Positions 7,998 through 16,679 are shown, numbered from the stretch's first letter. The stretch: DNA of 64,000 nt from Cellulomonas cellasea (GCF_006538745.1 NZ_BJLR01000035.1:1-64000); one strand, 5' to 3'. Notes: generated by a model from the sequence alone, not told the origin. Made by a program: numbers and translations.

Positions 7998-8375
7998 TCA
8001 GCCCAGCGCGTCGAGGTACACCCAGGCCCCGCGCTCGCGCACGAACCGGCTGACCTCGTGCAGCACCCCGGCGCCGTCGACCGAGCGGTAGAACGCCCGG
8101 AACTCGACGGTCCCGTGCGTGTCCTGCGGTCCCCCGCCGGTCGAGCCGAGCACGTCGAGCCGGTACCAGCGCGTGCCGTCGTCGAGGTCGAGCGTGGGCG
8201 GGCGCCCGCTCGGGTGCCACGTCCGGCGCACGTAGCCCGCGTCGCGCACCGCGTAGGCGCTGTACCGCGAGCGCATGAGCTGCTCGGCGGTCGACGCGGC
8301 CCGCTCACCCCGGTGCAGCGGGCCGCAGCACTCGTCGTAGATCAGGCCGCTCAGGCACGGGCAGCGGGTCGCCAC
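7998..8375 (-). CDS. YchJ/UPF0225 family protein with cysteine-rich N-terminus
   Basis: 125 residues from GTG at 8375. The N-terminus carries a Cys cluster (CPC near residues 5-7 and CC at 16-17) like the zinc-binding SEC-C motif, followed by the typical LMRSRYSAYA segment and an NTF2-like core with RTWHPS and VEFRAFYR. This is the UPF0225/YchJ family, whose function is not established. It lies 4 bases downstream of the SelW-like gene in the same direction, so the two are co-transcribed; both have CxxC- or CxC-type cysteines, hinting at a redox or metal role, which is inference. Confidence 0.85.
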   Translation of the reverse strand: MATRCPCLSGLIYDECCGPLHRGERAASTAEQLMRSRYSAYAVRDAGYVRRTWHPSGRPPTLDLDDGTRWYRLDVLGSTGGGPQDTHGTVEFRAFYRSVDGAGVLHEVSRFVRERGAWVYLDALG

Positions 8376-8379
8376 GGGC

Positions 8380-8760
8380 TCAACCCCCGTCGGCGGCGAG
8401 CGCGTCGTCGGCGGGCAAGTCCGCGTCCGCCGGACCGTCCTGCGGCGCGGCGTCGGACGCCCCCGCCGCGGCCTTGGCGTCCGAGTGCCCGAGCGGCTTG
8501 TCGGGTGCGACGCGGTCCCGCACGAGCTGCTTGAGCACCGTGATCTCGGGGAAGCCGCGACGCTCGGCGCGGTCCCAGAGCATCTCGCCGTCGACCTCGA
8601 CGGTGAACACCCCGCCCGTCGCCGGGCGCAGCGCGACCTCGCCCAGCTCGCGGTGGAACGTCGTGAGCAGCTCCTGCGCGAACCACGCGGCGCGCAGCAG
8701 CCACCGGCACTGCGTGCAGTAGGTGATCGTGACGCGCGGGAGCGGGGCGCCGGAGCTCAT
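8380..8760 (-). CDS. SelW/Rdx-family thioredoxin-like protein
   Basis: 126 residues from ATG at 8760. The N-terminal ITYCTQCRW puts a CxxC at residues 15-18, and VALRPATGGVFTVEVDGEMLWDR plus GFPEITVLKQLVRD match the selenoprotein W/T/H-like Rdx family, which has a thioredoxin-like fold. The first position of the CxxC is cysteine, not selenocysteine. The last 40 residues are Ala/Asp-rich and outside the domain. Predicted cytoplasmic redox protein of unknown partner. Divergent from the alditol oxidase gene with only 36 bases between starts. Confidence 0.87.
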   Translation of the reverse strand: MSSGAPLPRVTITYCTQCRWLLRAAWFAQELLTTFHRELGEVALRPATGGVFTVEVDGEMLWDRAERRGFPEITVLKQLVRDRVAPDKPLGHSDAKAAAGASDAAPQDGPADADLPADDALAADGG

Positions 8761-8796
8761 GGCGCCAGTCTCGCGCACGCTTGCGATGATCGGGGC

Positions 8797-10080
8797 ATGG
8801 CGACGACGGAGACCCTGCGCAACTGGTCCGGCAACTACACGTTCCGCGCGTCCGCGGTGCACCGGCCGGAGACGGTCGAGCAGGTGCAGGAGGTCGTCGC
8901 CGCGGTGCGCGGCGGCGAGGCCGGCCGGGTGCGGGCCATCGGGACGCGGCACTGCTTCCAGGACCTCGCCGACACGACCGGCGCGCTCGTCTCGCTCTCG
9001 CGGCTCGAGCCGACCATCGAGCTCGACGAGGTGGCGCGGACGGTGACGGTCTCGGGCGGCACGCGGTACGGGACGCTCGCCGAGCACCTGCACGCGCGCG
9101 GCTGGGCGCTGCACAACCTGGCCTCGCTCCCCCACATCTCGGTCGCGGGCGCGGTCGCGACGGCGACGCACGGCTCGGGCGACTCGTCGGCGAACCTCGC
9201 GACGGCCGTCGTCGGGCTCGAGCTCGTGACCGCCGACGGGAGCCTGCGGACGCTCACGCGGGCCGACCCCGACTTCCCCGGTGCCGTCGTCTCGCTCGGG
9301 GCGCTCGGCGTCGTCGTCCGGCTGACGCTCGAGGTCGAGCCGACGTACGACGTCGCGCAGGAGGTGCACACCGGGCTGCCGTGGGACGCCGCGCTCGCGA
9401 ACCTCGACGCGGTGACGTCGTCGGCCGACAGCGTGAGCCTGTTCGTGGACTGGACCGGCGACGCCGTGCAGCAGGTGTGGCGCAAGACGCGCGTGGTCCC
9501 GGGCGAGCGCCACGAGCTGCGGACCGAGCTGTTCGGGGCCGCGCCCTCGCCGGTCAAGCTGCACCCGCTGCCCGGGATCGACCCGGTCAACTGCACCGAC
9601 CAGCTCGGCGTCCCCGGCCCGTGGCACGACCGGCTGCCGCACTTCCGGCTCCGGTACACCCCGAGCAACGGCGACGAGCTGCAGTCCGAGTACCTCGTGC
9701 CGCGCGAGCACGCCGTGGGCGCGATCGGGGCCCTGCGCGGGCTGAGCGACCGCATCACGCCGCTGCTGCAGGTCTCCGAGATCCGCACGATCGGCGCGGA
9801 CGACCTGTGGCTGTCGACCGCGTACGGCGGACCGCGTATCGGGCTGCACTTCACGTGGCTCCAGCGCCAGGCCGAGGTCGAGGCGCTGCTGCCGGCCATC
9901 GAGGAGGCGCTCGCGCCGTTCGAGGCGCGCCCGCACTGGGGCAAGATCTTCGCCAACACCGGCCGGGACCTCGCGCGGCTCTACCCGCGGATGGAAGACT
10001 TCCGGGCGCTCGTCGCACGCAGCGACCCGGGCGGGGTGTTCCGCGGGCCGTTCCTCGAGCGGCACGTGCTGCTCGGCTGA
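8797..10080 (+). CDS. Alditol oxidase (FAD-linked, AldO/xylitol-oxidase type)
   Basis: 427 residues from ATG at 8797. AldO-type enzymes oxidise the terminal hydroxyl of alditols such as xylitol, sorbitol or glycerol to aldehydes and make hydrogen peroxide. Seen: an N-terminal PCMH-type FAD domain with GTRHCFQD, where His52 is the expected covalent FAD attachment, NLASLPHISVAGAVATATHGSG, and a C-terminal substrate domain with VNCTDQLGVPGPWHDRLPHFR, QSEYLVPREHA, EIRTI and RPHWGK, all close to Streptomyces AldO as I recall it. Length matches. It stands alone; the divergent SelW-like gene is a possible redox neighbour. A hairpin at 10189-10224 ends it. Confidence 0.92.
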   Translation: MATTETLRNWSGNYTFRASAVHRPETVEQVQEVVAAVRGGEAGRVRAIGTRHCFQDLADTTGALVSLSRLEPTIELDEVARTVTVSGGTRYGTLAEHLHARGWALHNLASLPHISVAGAVATATHGSGDSSANLATAVVGLELVTADGSLRTLTRADPDFPGAVVSLGALGVVVRLTLEVEPTYDVAQEVHTGLPWDAALANLDAVTSSADSVSLFVDWTGDAVQQVWRKTRVVPGERHELRTELFGAAPSPVKLHPLPGIDPVNCTDQLGVPGPWHDRLPHFRLRYTPSNGDELQSEYLVPREHAVGAIGALRGLSDRITPLLQVSEIRTIGADDLWLSTAYGGPRIGLHFTWLQRQAEVEALLPAIEEALAPFEARPHWGKIFANTGRDLARLYPRMEDFRALVARSDPGGVFRGPFLERHVLLG

Positions 10081-10104
10081 GGCTGCGGCTGCGGCTGCGG
10101 CAGG
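10081..10104 (+). repeat. GGCTGC hexanucleotide repeat after alditol oxidase stop
   Basis: GGCTGC is repeated three times plus a partial copy, beginning directly after the TGA. The stop codon itself sits in a similar CGGCTGA context, so slippage could extend the C-terminus. Probably neutral. Confidence 0.6.
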
Positions 10105-10188
10105 GTCGGCACGCGCGGCGTCGGCACGCACGGCTGCGCGTCGGTGCCGACCGGGCGCCCAGCACCGGTGGGCCGGTCCGGACGCGCG

Positions 10189-10224
10189 AGAGGGGCCGCG
10201 GCACCGAGGTGTCGCAGCCCCTCT
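10189..10224. terminator. Bidirectional terminator between alditol oxidase and FKBP gene
   Basis: AGAGGGGC at 10189-10196 pairs with GCCCCTCT at 10217-10224, and the inner segment GCGGCACC pairs with GGTGTCGC through one G-T pair. A strong stem between convergent genes. Confidence 0.7.
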
Positions 10225-10236
10225 GCGGAGCGGGTG

Positions 10237-10641
10237 TCAGTTGACGCCGACGACGTCCACGACGAAGACGAGCGTGTCGCCGCCCTTGATGCCGGCCTGC
10301 GGCACGCCGCGGTCGCCGTAGCCCTGGTGCGGCGGGATCGACAGCAGCACGCGCGAGCCGATCTGCTGGCCGACGAGGCCCTCGTCCCACCCGGCGATGA
10401 CGGCGCCGACGCCGATCGGGAAGTTGATCGACGAGCCGCGGTCGTAGGAGTTGTCGAACACGTGCCCGTTCCACGTCTGGCCGAGGTAGTGCACGACGAG
10501 GTCGTCGCCCGCCTCGACGAGCGCGCCGTCGCCGCGGCTGAGCACCTGGACCTCGAGCTCGGCGGGCGCCGGGCCCTCGGGGAACGTCAGCGTGGGCTTC
10601 TCGCCGAACGAGCCCGAGGCCTGGGGCAGCTGTGCGGTCAT
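10237..10641 (-). CDS. FKBP-type peptidyl-prolyl cis-trans isomerase
   Basis: 134 residues, a single FKBP domain with no signal peptide or membrane helix, so cytoplasmic. Seen: GDDLVVHYLGQTWNG, FDNSYDRGSSINFPIG, VIAGWDEGLVGQQIGSR and IPPHQGYGDRGVP, carrying the usual aromatic pocket residues. It accelerates X-Pro isomerisation during protein folding. ATG at 10641 is preceded by GAGGAGAT; the longer in-frame start at 10758 has no such site and adds an Arg-rich stretch. A small palindrome (GATGT, 4 bases, ACATC) lies at 10661-10674 just upstream. Confidence 0.94.
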   Translation of the reverse strand: MTAQLPQASGSFGEKPTLTFPEGPAPAELEVQVLSRGDGALVEAGDDLVVHYLGQTWNGHVFDNSYDRGSSINFPIGVGAVIAGWDEGLVGQQIGSRVLLSIPPHQGYGDRGVPQAGIKGGDTLVFVVDVVGVN

Positions 10642-10972
10642 GGGTGGATCTCCTCGCCTTGATGTCGGAACATCACCCATCCTCGCCGCTCGGCCCCGCG
10701 TCGTGCGCGCCGGGGACGCCTGGTGGACGGGGTGAAGCCTGACGCCGCGGGCTCCCACGACCGAGGGGCGTTCGTGGACCCGTTGCCCGGACGCCGCCGT
10801 CGATCGCTCGCGGCCCCGCGACGGCCACAGGAGACGCGGCTCCTCGCTGGCCCTGCGCGCGTCAGCAGCCGTCGTGCCGAAGCCCGAGCCGTCTCCCGCC
10901 GGCGCCGAGCCTCCCGCACAGACCGGCGCCTACCTCTGAGGCGGGCAGACCCCACCCGCACGGCCCACCGCG
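10642..10972. other. Intergenic region upstream of FKBP gene
   Basis: 331 bases without a supported gene. The only structures seen are the 5-bp palindrome at 10661-10674 (a possible operator for the FKBP gene) and general GC-rich sequence. The ORFs here are arginine-rich frames without ribosome binding sites. No terminator for the esterase was evident. Confidence 0.5.
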
Positions 10973-11962
10973 TCAGCGCACCCCCGACCGCGCGTTGAGC
11001 CAGTGCAGCTGGCGCGCGAGCTGCCAGCCCTCGCCGCCCTCGTGGTTGTTGTACCGGTAGACCTCGATCTCCTTGTCCGTGACCCCCGCGTGCTCGCCGT
11101 ACCAGTTGTAGGCGGCGTACACGGTCGACGGCGGGCAGATCGTGTCCATGAGGGCGACCGAGAACAGCGCCGGGGCGCTCGCGCGGCGCCCGAGGTGCAC
11201 GCCGTCGAGGTAGGACAACGTGCGGAACACCTGCTCCTCGGCGTCACGGTGGACCGCGAGGTAGTTCGTGATCTCGCCGTACGGGTCGGAGCCCGTGACC
11301 TCGACCGCGCGGCGGAAGTGGCACAGGAACGGCACGTCGGGCATCACGGCGAGCAGGCCGTCGACCAGCCCGGCGACACCGAGCGCGAGGCCGCCGCCCT
11401 GGCTCGCGCCCGCCACGGTGACGCGCTCGGGGTCGACGAACGGCAGCGACCGGGCGGCCTCGACGGCCCGCACGCCGTCGGTGATGACCCGGCGGTAGTA
11501 GTGCTCGGCGGGGTCGAGGATCCCGCGCGTCATGAACCCCGGCACGGCCGGGCCGGACCCCACCGGGTCGGGCGTGTGACCGCCGTTGCCCCACTTGCTG
11601 CCCTGCCCGCGCGTGTCCATGAGCAGGTACGCGTAGCCGGCGGCGGCCCACTGCAGCCGCTCGTGCGCGAACCCGCGCCCGCCGCCGTACCCGATGAACT
11701 GCACGACCGCCGGGAGCGGCCCGTCGGCGCCCGCGGGCCGCGAGAGCCAGCCCTTGACCGGGTGCCCGCCGAAGCCCGCGAACGTGATCTCCGACGTCTC
11801 GATCAGCGTGAGCCCCGCATCGACCGGCGCGACCTCGACGGCGAGGTCGTGCGTGCGCGTCTCGGCGAGGGTCGCCGCCCAGAACGCGTCGAGGTCGGTC
11901 GGCTCGTCGAGCTCGGGTCGGTACGTCTCGAGCTCGGCGAGCGGCAGGTCGAACAGGGGCAT
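10973..11962 (-). CDS. Acetyl esterase of family CE7 (acetyl xylan esterase / cephalosporin-C deacetylase)
   Basis: 329 residues from ATG at 11962 with CCGAGGAGCG upstream. CE7 enzymes remove acetyl groups from xylo-oligosaccharides and related esters, usually in the cytoplasm; no signal peptide is seen here. Alpha/beta hydrolase with nucleophile Ser187 in GASQGG, acid Asp273 (ALMDTICPP), His307 (NNHEGG) and the oxyanion Tyr92 in GYGGGRG. DTRGQGSKW and the PGFMTRGILD segment are family hallmarks. Length is normal. It fits a plant-polysaccharide-degrading actinobacterium. No transporter or xylanase gene is adjacent. Confidence 0.93.
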   Translation of the reverse strand: MPLFDLPLAELETYRPELDEPTDLDAFWAATLAETRTHDLAVEVAPVDAGLTLIETSEITFAGFGGHPVKGWLSRPAGADGPLPAVVQFIGYGGGRGFAHERLQWAAAGYAYLLMDTRGQGSKWGNGGHTPDPVGSGPAVPGFMTRGILDPAEHYYRRVITDGVRAVEAARSLPFVDPERVTVAGASQGGGLALGVAGLVDGLLAVMPDVPFLCHFRRAVEVTGSDPYGEITNYLAVHRDAEEQVFRTLSYLDGVHLGRRASAPALFSVALMDTICPPSTVYAAYNWYGEHAGVTDKEIEVYRYNNHEGGEGWQLARQLHWLNARSGVR

Positions 11963-12126
11963 CGTCGCTCCTCGGGGGGTGTGCGCCAGGGGCGCGTCGT
12001 CCGGCGGTCGGGCCGGCGGGCGTGCCCGCGTCGGCCGGGCAGCAGCGTGTCACACGACGACGCCCGCCCGGGGCAGGCGACCGACGGGTCGCGGGCCCGG
12101 GCGGGCGACGTGCACGTGCGTGCGGG

Positions 12127-12145
12127 GACCGTCGCGGCGACGGTC
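12127..12145 (-). terminator. Palindromic hairpin after cbs
   Basis: GACCGTC at 12127-12133 pairs with GACGGTC at 12139-12145 (the palindrome continues through the GCGGC centre). It lies 10 bases beyond the cbs stop on the minus strand. Short stem, so only a candidate. Confidence 0.4.
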
Positions 12146-12154
12146 GCGGGCGGT

Positions 12155-13561
12155 TCAGCGCGCGAGGAACCCCAGCAGGTCGTGCCGCGTGAGCACGCCG
12201 ACGGGCTGCCCGTCGTCGACGACCATGAGCGCGTCGGCCGACTGCAGGGCCTTGCGGGCGTCCTCGACGCCCTCGCCGGAGCCGATCAGCGGCAGGGGCG
12301 CCGCCATGTGCCGGTCGACGCGGTCCGCGAGCGTCGCCGCGCCGGAGAACACCGCGTCGAGCAGCCCGCGCTCGCTCACCGACCCGGCGACCTCGCCGAT
12401 CTTCACGGGCGGCTCGGCGCCGACGACCGGCATCTGCGAGACGCCGTACTCGTGCAGGATCGAGATCGCGTCGCGCACCGTCTCGTTCGGGTGGGTGTGC
12501 ACGAGCGTGGGCAGCTCCCCGCCCTTGCTGCGGAGCACGTCCGCGACCGTCGCGCCCTGCTCGGAGGACAGGAACCCGTACGAGCGCATCCACGAGTCGT
12601 TGAAGATCTTCGACAGGTACCCGCGGCCGCCGTCGGGCAGCAGCACGACGATCACGGCCCTCGCCGCCGCCTCCGGGTCCTCGTCCTGCAGCCGGCGCGC
12701 GAGCCGGAGCGCCGCGACGACGGCCATGCCGCACGAGCCGCCGACGAGCAGGCCCTCCTCGCGCGCCAGGCGCCGGGTCATCGCGAACGAGTCGGCGTCG
12801 GAGACCGCGAGGATCTCGTCGGGCACCGACGGGTCGTACGCGGTCGGCCAGAAGTCCTCCCCGACGCCCTCGACGAGGTACGGCCGCCCGTCGCCGCCCG
12901 AGTACACCGAGCCCGCGGGGTCGGCCCCGACGATGCGCACGCGCCCGCCGTCCTCCGCCGCACGGTCGGCGGACGCCTCCTTGAGGAAGCGGCCGGTGCC
13001 GCTGATCGTGCCGCCCGTGCCGACGCCGAGCACCGCGTGCGTGACGCGCCCGTCGGTGTCGGCCCAGATCTCCGGGCCCGTCGACTCGTAGTGGCTCAGC
13101 GGGCCGTTCTGGTTGGCGTACTGGTTCGGCTTCCAGGCGCCCTCGATCTCGAGCGTCAGGCGGTCGGACACCGAGTAGTAGGAGTCCGGGTGGTCCGGCG
13201 CGACCGCCGTCGGGGTCACGACGACCTCCGCGCCGTACGCGCGCAGCACGTCGCGCTTGTCCTGGGAGACCTTGTCGGGGCACACGAAGACGCAGCGGTA
13301 GCCCTTGCGCTGCGCGACGAGCGCGAGGCCGACGCCCGTGTTGCCGCTCGTGGGCTCGACGATCGTCCCGCCCGGGCGCAGCTCGCCGCTCGCCTCCGCT
13401 GCCTCGACCATCTTGAGCGCGATGCGGTCCTTCACGGACCCGCCGGGGTTCAGGTACTCGACCTTCGCCAGGACCGTCGCGGCGAGGCCGTCGGTCACCG
13501 AGGAGAGCTTCACGAGCGGGGTGTGCCCGACGAGCTCGGAGATGTGCTGCGCGTACTTCAC
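12155..13561 (-). CDS. cbs: Cystathionine beta-synthase
   Basis: 468 residues. Condenses serine and homocysteine to cystathionine, first step of reverse transsulfuration, cytoplasmic. Seen: PLP lysine Lys44 in GSVKDR, PTSGNTGVGLA, and GVGTGGTISGTGRFLK in the catalytic fold-II domain (about 1-320), then two CBS domains (about 335-390 and 405-465; VSQMPVVG, ALMVVDDGQPVGVLTRHDLL). There is no N-terminal heme-binding Cys/His region, as usual in bacteria. GTG at 13561 is chosen because homology starts there and GGAG lies upstream; the longer frame to 13648 adds an Arg/Pro-rich stretch. The partner enzyme could be the metB-type gene at 5771-6997. Confidence 0.95.
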   Translation of the reverse strand: MKYAQHISELVGHTPLVKLSSVTDGLAATVLAKVEYLNPGGSVKDRIALKMVEAAEASGELRPGGTIVEPTSGNTGVGLALVAQRKGYRCVFVCPDKVSQDKRDVLRAYGAEVVVTPTAVAPDHPDSYYSVSDRLTLEIEGAWKPNQYANQNGPLSHYESTGPEIWADTDGRVTHAVLGVGTGGTISGTGRFLKEASADRAAEDGGRVRIVGADPAGSVYSGGDGRPYLVEGVGEDFWPTAYDPSVPDEILAVSDADSFAMTRRLAREEGLLVGGSCGMAVVAALRLARRLQDEDPEAAARAVIVVLLPDGGRGYLSKIFNDSWMRSYGFLSSEQGATVADVLRSKGGELPTLVHTHPNETVRDAISILHEYGVSQMPVVGAEPPVKIGEVAGSVSERGLLDAVFSGAATLADRVDRHMAAPLPLIGSGEGVEDARKALQSADALMVVDDGQPVGVLTRHDLLGFLAR

Positions 13562-13648
13562 GGCGGGGTGCTCCGGGAGGTGGGAAGGGGCGCGCGCGAC
13601 GGTCGGCCGCGGGGCGCGGGGAGGGGCGCGGGTGGTCGCCAGACGCAA

Positions 13649-13684
13649 CGACCGCCCGGAGCGATCATCGCATCCGGGCGGTCG
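13649..13684 (-). terminator. Long hairpin downstream of Bax-inhibitor-1 gene
   Basis: CGACCGCCCGGA at 13649-13660 pairs perfectly with TCCGGGCGGTCG at 13673-13684, and the loop GCGATCATCGC is itself a palindrome, giving an almost continuous 17-bp stem. It ends the transcript of the membrane-protein gene before cbs starts. Confidence 0.75.
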
Positions 13685-13729
13685 GTATTGCAGTCAGGGG
13701 TGCACCCGGCGGTGTGCCGGGCGCGGTCG

Positions 13730-14569
13730 TCAGTCGCCGCGGATGATCGCGAGGAGCCGCAGCAGCTCGAGGTAGAGCCACACGAGCGTCACGATCAGGC
13801 CGAACGCCGCGGACCACGCGAACTTGGCGGGGACGCCCTGCTCGACGCCGCGCTTGATCGAGTCGAAGTCCATGATGAGCGACATCGACGCGAGCCCGAC
13901 GGCCACGAGGCCGACGATGATGCCGAGGACGCCGCCGCGCAGCGGACCGAACATCTCGCTCGGGAACACGAACGACAGCACGAGGTTCAGCACCGAGAAC
14001 CCGAGGTAGCCGACGAGGCCGATGATGAGGAAGCGCGTGAACTTCGGGGTCACGCGGACCTTGCCCGAGCGGAACAGCACGAGCGCGCTCGCGAAGACGG
14101 CGACGGTCGCGAGCACGGCCTGCGGGACGAGCCCGGCGCCGAACGCGCTCTCGTAGAACTTGCTGATGCCACCCACGAACACGCCCTCGGCGACCGCGTA
14201 CGCCGCGATGAGCACCGGGCTCGGGTTGCGCTTGAACGCGTTGACGAGCCCGAGCACGAGCCCGACGATCATGCCGACGACCCACAGGCCGGGCGCGAAC
14301 GCGTAGGTCGCCGCCGCGACGACGACGAGCAGCGCGAGCAGCCCGCCGGTCTTGACGATGACGTCGTCGTAGGTCAGGCGTCCGGTCTGCGCGGTCGTCG
14401 CCGACGGCGCGCCGTACATCTGGTCGAGGCTCGCGGCGTCGATCGTCTGCGCGCCCGCGGCGCCGTAGCCGGCGGCCTGCCCGGGCTGGACCGCTGTCCC
14501 GCCCCGCTGACGTCCGCGCTTGCGCGGGTCGCCGAAGATGTCGCTGTTGTTGAAGACGGGGTTGCTCAC
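13730..14569 (-). CDS. Bax inhibitor-1/YccA family membrane protein
   Basis: 279 residues. The N-terminal 75 residues are hydrophilic and Gly/Gln-rich (VSNPVFNNSDIFGDP, then AQTIDAASLDQMYGAP), followed by about seven membrane helices from residue 75 to the end. GLWVVGMIVGLVLGLVNAF, VGGISKFYESAFGA and SLIMDFDSIKRGVEQG are typical of the large actinobacterial BI-1/YccA-like branch. The conserved Asp pair near DFDSI could form the pH sensor described for bacterial BI-1 (calcium leak channel), though this branch is not characterised. GTG at 14569 has a perfect AGGAGG upstream. Transcribed alone. Confidence 0.92.
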   Translation of the reverse strand: MSNPVFNNSDIFGDPRKRGRQRGGTAVQPGQAAGYGAAGAQTIDAASLDQMYGAPSATTAQTGRLTYDDVIVKTGGLLALLVVVAAATYAFAPGLWVVGMIVGLVLGLVNAFKRNPSPVLIAAYAVAEGVFVGGISKFYESAFGAGLVPQAVLATVAVFASALVLFRSGKVRVTPKFTRFLIIGLVGYLGFSVLNLVLSFVFPSEMFGPLRGGVLGIIVGLVAVGLASMSLIMDFDSIKRGVEQGVPAKFAWSAAFGLIVTLVWLYLELLRLLAIIRGD

Positions 14570-14874
14570 GGCTTCCTCCTGGTCGCTGGCGGCCGGTTCT
14601 ACCGTACGCAACGCTCGCGCGGTCGGCATCGTTCCCGCGTCCCCGGGGCGGATGCGGCCTGGTCCTCCGGGCGGTGCACCCGCAGCCCTCAGGGCAGGTC
14701 CGGCCCGGTTCTCGGGGGCGACCTCAGGGTCGCCCCAGGGTCCGTTCGGGGGTTGTCCTCCTTACGGCGTAGCCCCAGGGCGGAGAAGGATGAGACTCAA
14801 GGACGTTCCGGCGGCTCACCGCCCCGGCCTACGTTCGAGGAGTCCACCCACCCCGCTGCTCACGAGGACGTCAC
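14570..14874. other. Divergent control region between BI-1 gene and ABC/two-component operon
   Basis: 305 bases with two outward promoters. A perfect 9-bp hairpin lies at 14715-14736 (GGGGCGACC with GGTCGCCCC, 4-base loop); since no gene ends here it is more likely an operator or leader element than a terminator. TACGTT at about 14831 is a possible -10 for the right-hand operon. The octamer CCCCAGGG occurs twice (about 14733 and 14773). No gene is supported. Confidence 0.45.
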
Positions 14875-15825
14875 ATGATCGAGGCACACGGCCTGACCAA
14901 GCGGTACGGGCCGAAGACCGCCGTCGACGGGATCAGCTTCTCCGTCCAGCCCGGGAAGGTCACCGGCTTCCTCGGCCCCAACGGCGCCGGCAAGTCGACC
15001 ACCATGCGCATGATCGTCGGGCTCGACCGCCCGACCCAGGGCACCGTGACCGTCAACGGCAAGCCCTACGCCCAGCACCGCTCGCCCCTCGTCGAGGTCG
15101 GCGCGCTGCTCGAGGCCAAGGCCGTGCACACCGGCCGCTCGGCCGCGAACCACCTCGCGGCGCTCGGCGCCACGCACGGGATCGGCAGGGCGCGCGTGCA
15201 GGAGGTCATCGAGATGACCGGCCTGCAGACCGTCGCCCGCAAGCGTGTCGGCGGGTTCTCGCTCGGCATGGGCCAGCGGCTCGGCATCGCGTCGGCCCTG
15301 CTCGGCGACCCCCGCACGCTCATCCTCGACGAGCCCGTCAACGGCCTCGACCCCGAGGGCGTCCTGTGGGTCCGCAACCTCGTGCGCTACCTCGCCTCCG
15401 AGGGCCGCACGGTGTTCCTGTCCTCGCACCTCATGAGCGAGATGGCGCTCACCGCGGACCACCTCATCGTGATCGGGCGTGGGCGGATCATCGCCGACGC
15501 CCCCGTGCAGGACGTCATCAACCGGGCGACGACCACGACCGTGCGGGTCCGCAGCCCGCACGCGACGCAGCTCGTCGAGCTCCTGCGCAGCGCCGACGTC
15601 ACCGTGACGACGACCGAGCCGGGCCTGCTGGAGATCACCGGCGCGTCCGCCGAGGTCATCGGCGAGACCGCCGCGGCCGCCCAGCTCGTGCTGCACGAGC
15701 TCACGCCCCTGAGCGGCTCGCTCGAGGACGCCTACATGCAGCTCACCGCCGACCAGGTCGAGTACCACTCGGTCGGTGCCGGCGAGTCCACCGTCAGCGC
15801 AGCAGCCCAGGAGCAGGCCCGATGA
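14875..15825 (+). CDS. ABC transporter ATP-binding protein
   Basis: 316 residues from ATG at 14875 with GAGGA upstream. Walker A GPNGAGKS at 34-41, Walker B LILDEP near 149-154, a switch His in SSHLMSEM, and a degenerate signature SLGMGQR in place of LSGGQ, typical of the CcmA/DrrA-like ABC-2 exporters. After residue 220 a C-terminal domain of about 95 residues follows, as in this subfamily. It powers the permease encoded by the overlapping next gene. Operon: ATPase, permease, histidine kinase, response regulator. The arrangement resembles sensing and export modules for antibiotics or cell-envelope stress, but the substrate is unknown. Confidence 0.93.
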   Translation: MIEAHGLTKRYGPKTAVDGISFSVQPGKVTGFLGPNGAGKSTTMRMIVGLDRPTQGTVTVNGKPYAQHRSPLVEVGALLEAKAVHTGRSAANHLAALGATHGIGRARVQEVIEMTGLQTVARKRVGGFSLGMGQRLGIASALLGDPRTLILDEPVNGLDPEGVLWVRNLVRYLASEGRTVFLSSHLMSEMALTADHLIVIGRGRIIADAPVQDVINRATTTTVRVRSPHATQLVELLRSADVTVTTTEPGLLEITGASAEVIGETAAAAQLVLHELTPLSGSLEDAYMQLTADQVEYHSVGAGESTVSAAAQEQAR

Positions 15826-16679
15826 GCACCCTGACCAAGCCGGCGACCGCCACCCCGACGGCGCCCCCGCGCGCGGTCCGTGCGCGCCTGTCGTTCCCGC
15901 ACCTCGTGCGGTCCGAGTGGATCAAGCTCTGGACCGTCCGCTCGACGTACTGGATCCTCCCGCTCACGGTCATCGCGTTCGTCGGCGTGGCCTGGATGAC
16001 GGCCCACTTCACCAGCAGCGAGGCGGCGCAGTCCGACGGCGCTCCCGTGGTCGACGCGAGCATCATCGTCCAGTCCGGGATGTACCTCGCGCAGCTCGCC
16101 CTCGTCGTGCTCGCGGTGCTCACGGTGACCGGGGAGTACTCGACCGGGATGATCCGAGCGACGTTCGCGGCCGCCCCGACGCGCCTGCCCGTGCTCTGGG
16201 CGAAGGCGCTGGTGCTCGCCGTGGTCACGTTCGTCACGGGGGTCGTCGCCATCGCGATCACCTACCTCGTCACGACGTGGGTGCTCGGGAGCGACGACGC
16301 GATCGACCTCGCGAACGCGGAGAACCAGCGCGTCCTGCTCGGCGCCGTGCTGTACATGACGGCGATCGCCCTGTTCGCGTTCGCCCTCGGCGCGCTGATG
16401 CGGCACTCCGCGGCGGCGCTCGCGACCGTCCTCGGGCTGCTCGTCGTCGTCCAGCTCGTCTTCCAGGCGGTGCCCGCGCAGTTCTTCCGCACCGTCAGCC
16501 CGTTCCTCCCGGGGACGGCCGGCTCGCAGATCATGCAGTCGGAGCAGTTCCTCGAGATGCAGCGGCAGATCCCGAACAGCCCGTTCCTGACCCCGTGGCA
16601 GGGCTTCGGGGTGCTGCTGGCATGGACCGCCGTGTTCCTGGTGGCCGCCATGGTGCTCGTGCGTCGGAGGGACGCCTGA
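15822..16679 (+). CDS. ABC-2 type transporter permease
   Basis: 285 residues from ATG at 15822, overlapping the ATPase stop by 4 bases. A Thr/Pro-rich cytoplasmic N-terminus is followed by RSEWIKLWTVRSTYW, the amphipathic coupling region typical of ABC-2 permeases, then six membrane helices with a larger extracellular loop after helix 1 (HFTSSEAAQSDGAPVVD) and another before the last helix (TVSPFLPGTAGSQIMQ). LTVTGEYSTGMIRATFAA is the conserved gating segment. It forms the channel for the preceding ATPase. Substrate unknown. Confidence 0.9.
   Translation: MSTLTKPATATPTAPPRAVRARLSFPHLVRSEWIKLWTVRSTYWILPLTVIAFVGVAWMTAHFTSSEAAQSDGAPVVDASIIVQSGMYLAQLALVVLAVLTVTGEYSTGMIRATFAAAPTRLPVLWAKALVLAVVTFVTGVVAIAITYLVTTWVLGSDDAIDLANAENQRVLLGAVLYMTAIALFAFALGALMRHSAAALATVLGLLVVVQLVFQAVPAQFFRTVSPFLPGTAGSQIMQSEQFLEMQRQIPNSPFLTPWQGFGVLLAWTAVFLVAAMVLVRRRDA

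Noticed and set aside
8700-8760. Selenocysteine in the SelW-like protein
   Set aside because: The motif reads CTQC with TGC codons; there is no in-frame TGA before the end of the gene.
11003-14878. Open frame of 1291 codons on the plus strand
   Set aside because: It runs opposite the esterase, cbs and BI-1 genes and its translation is rich in Arg, Ala and His with no domains: an antisense shadow of GC-rich coding.
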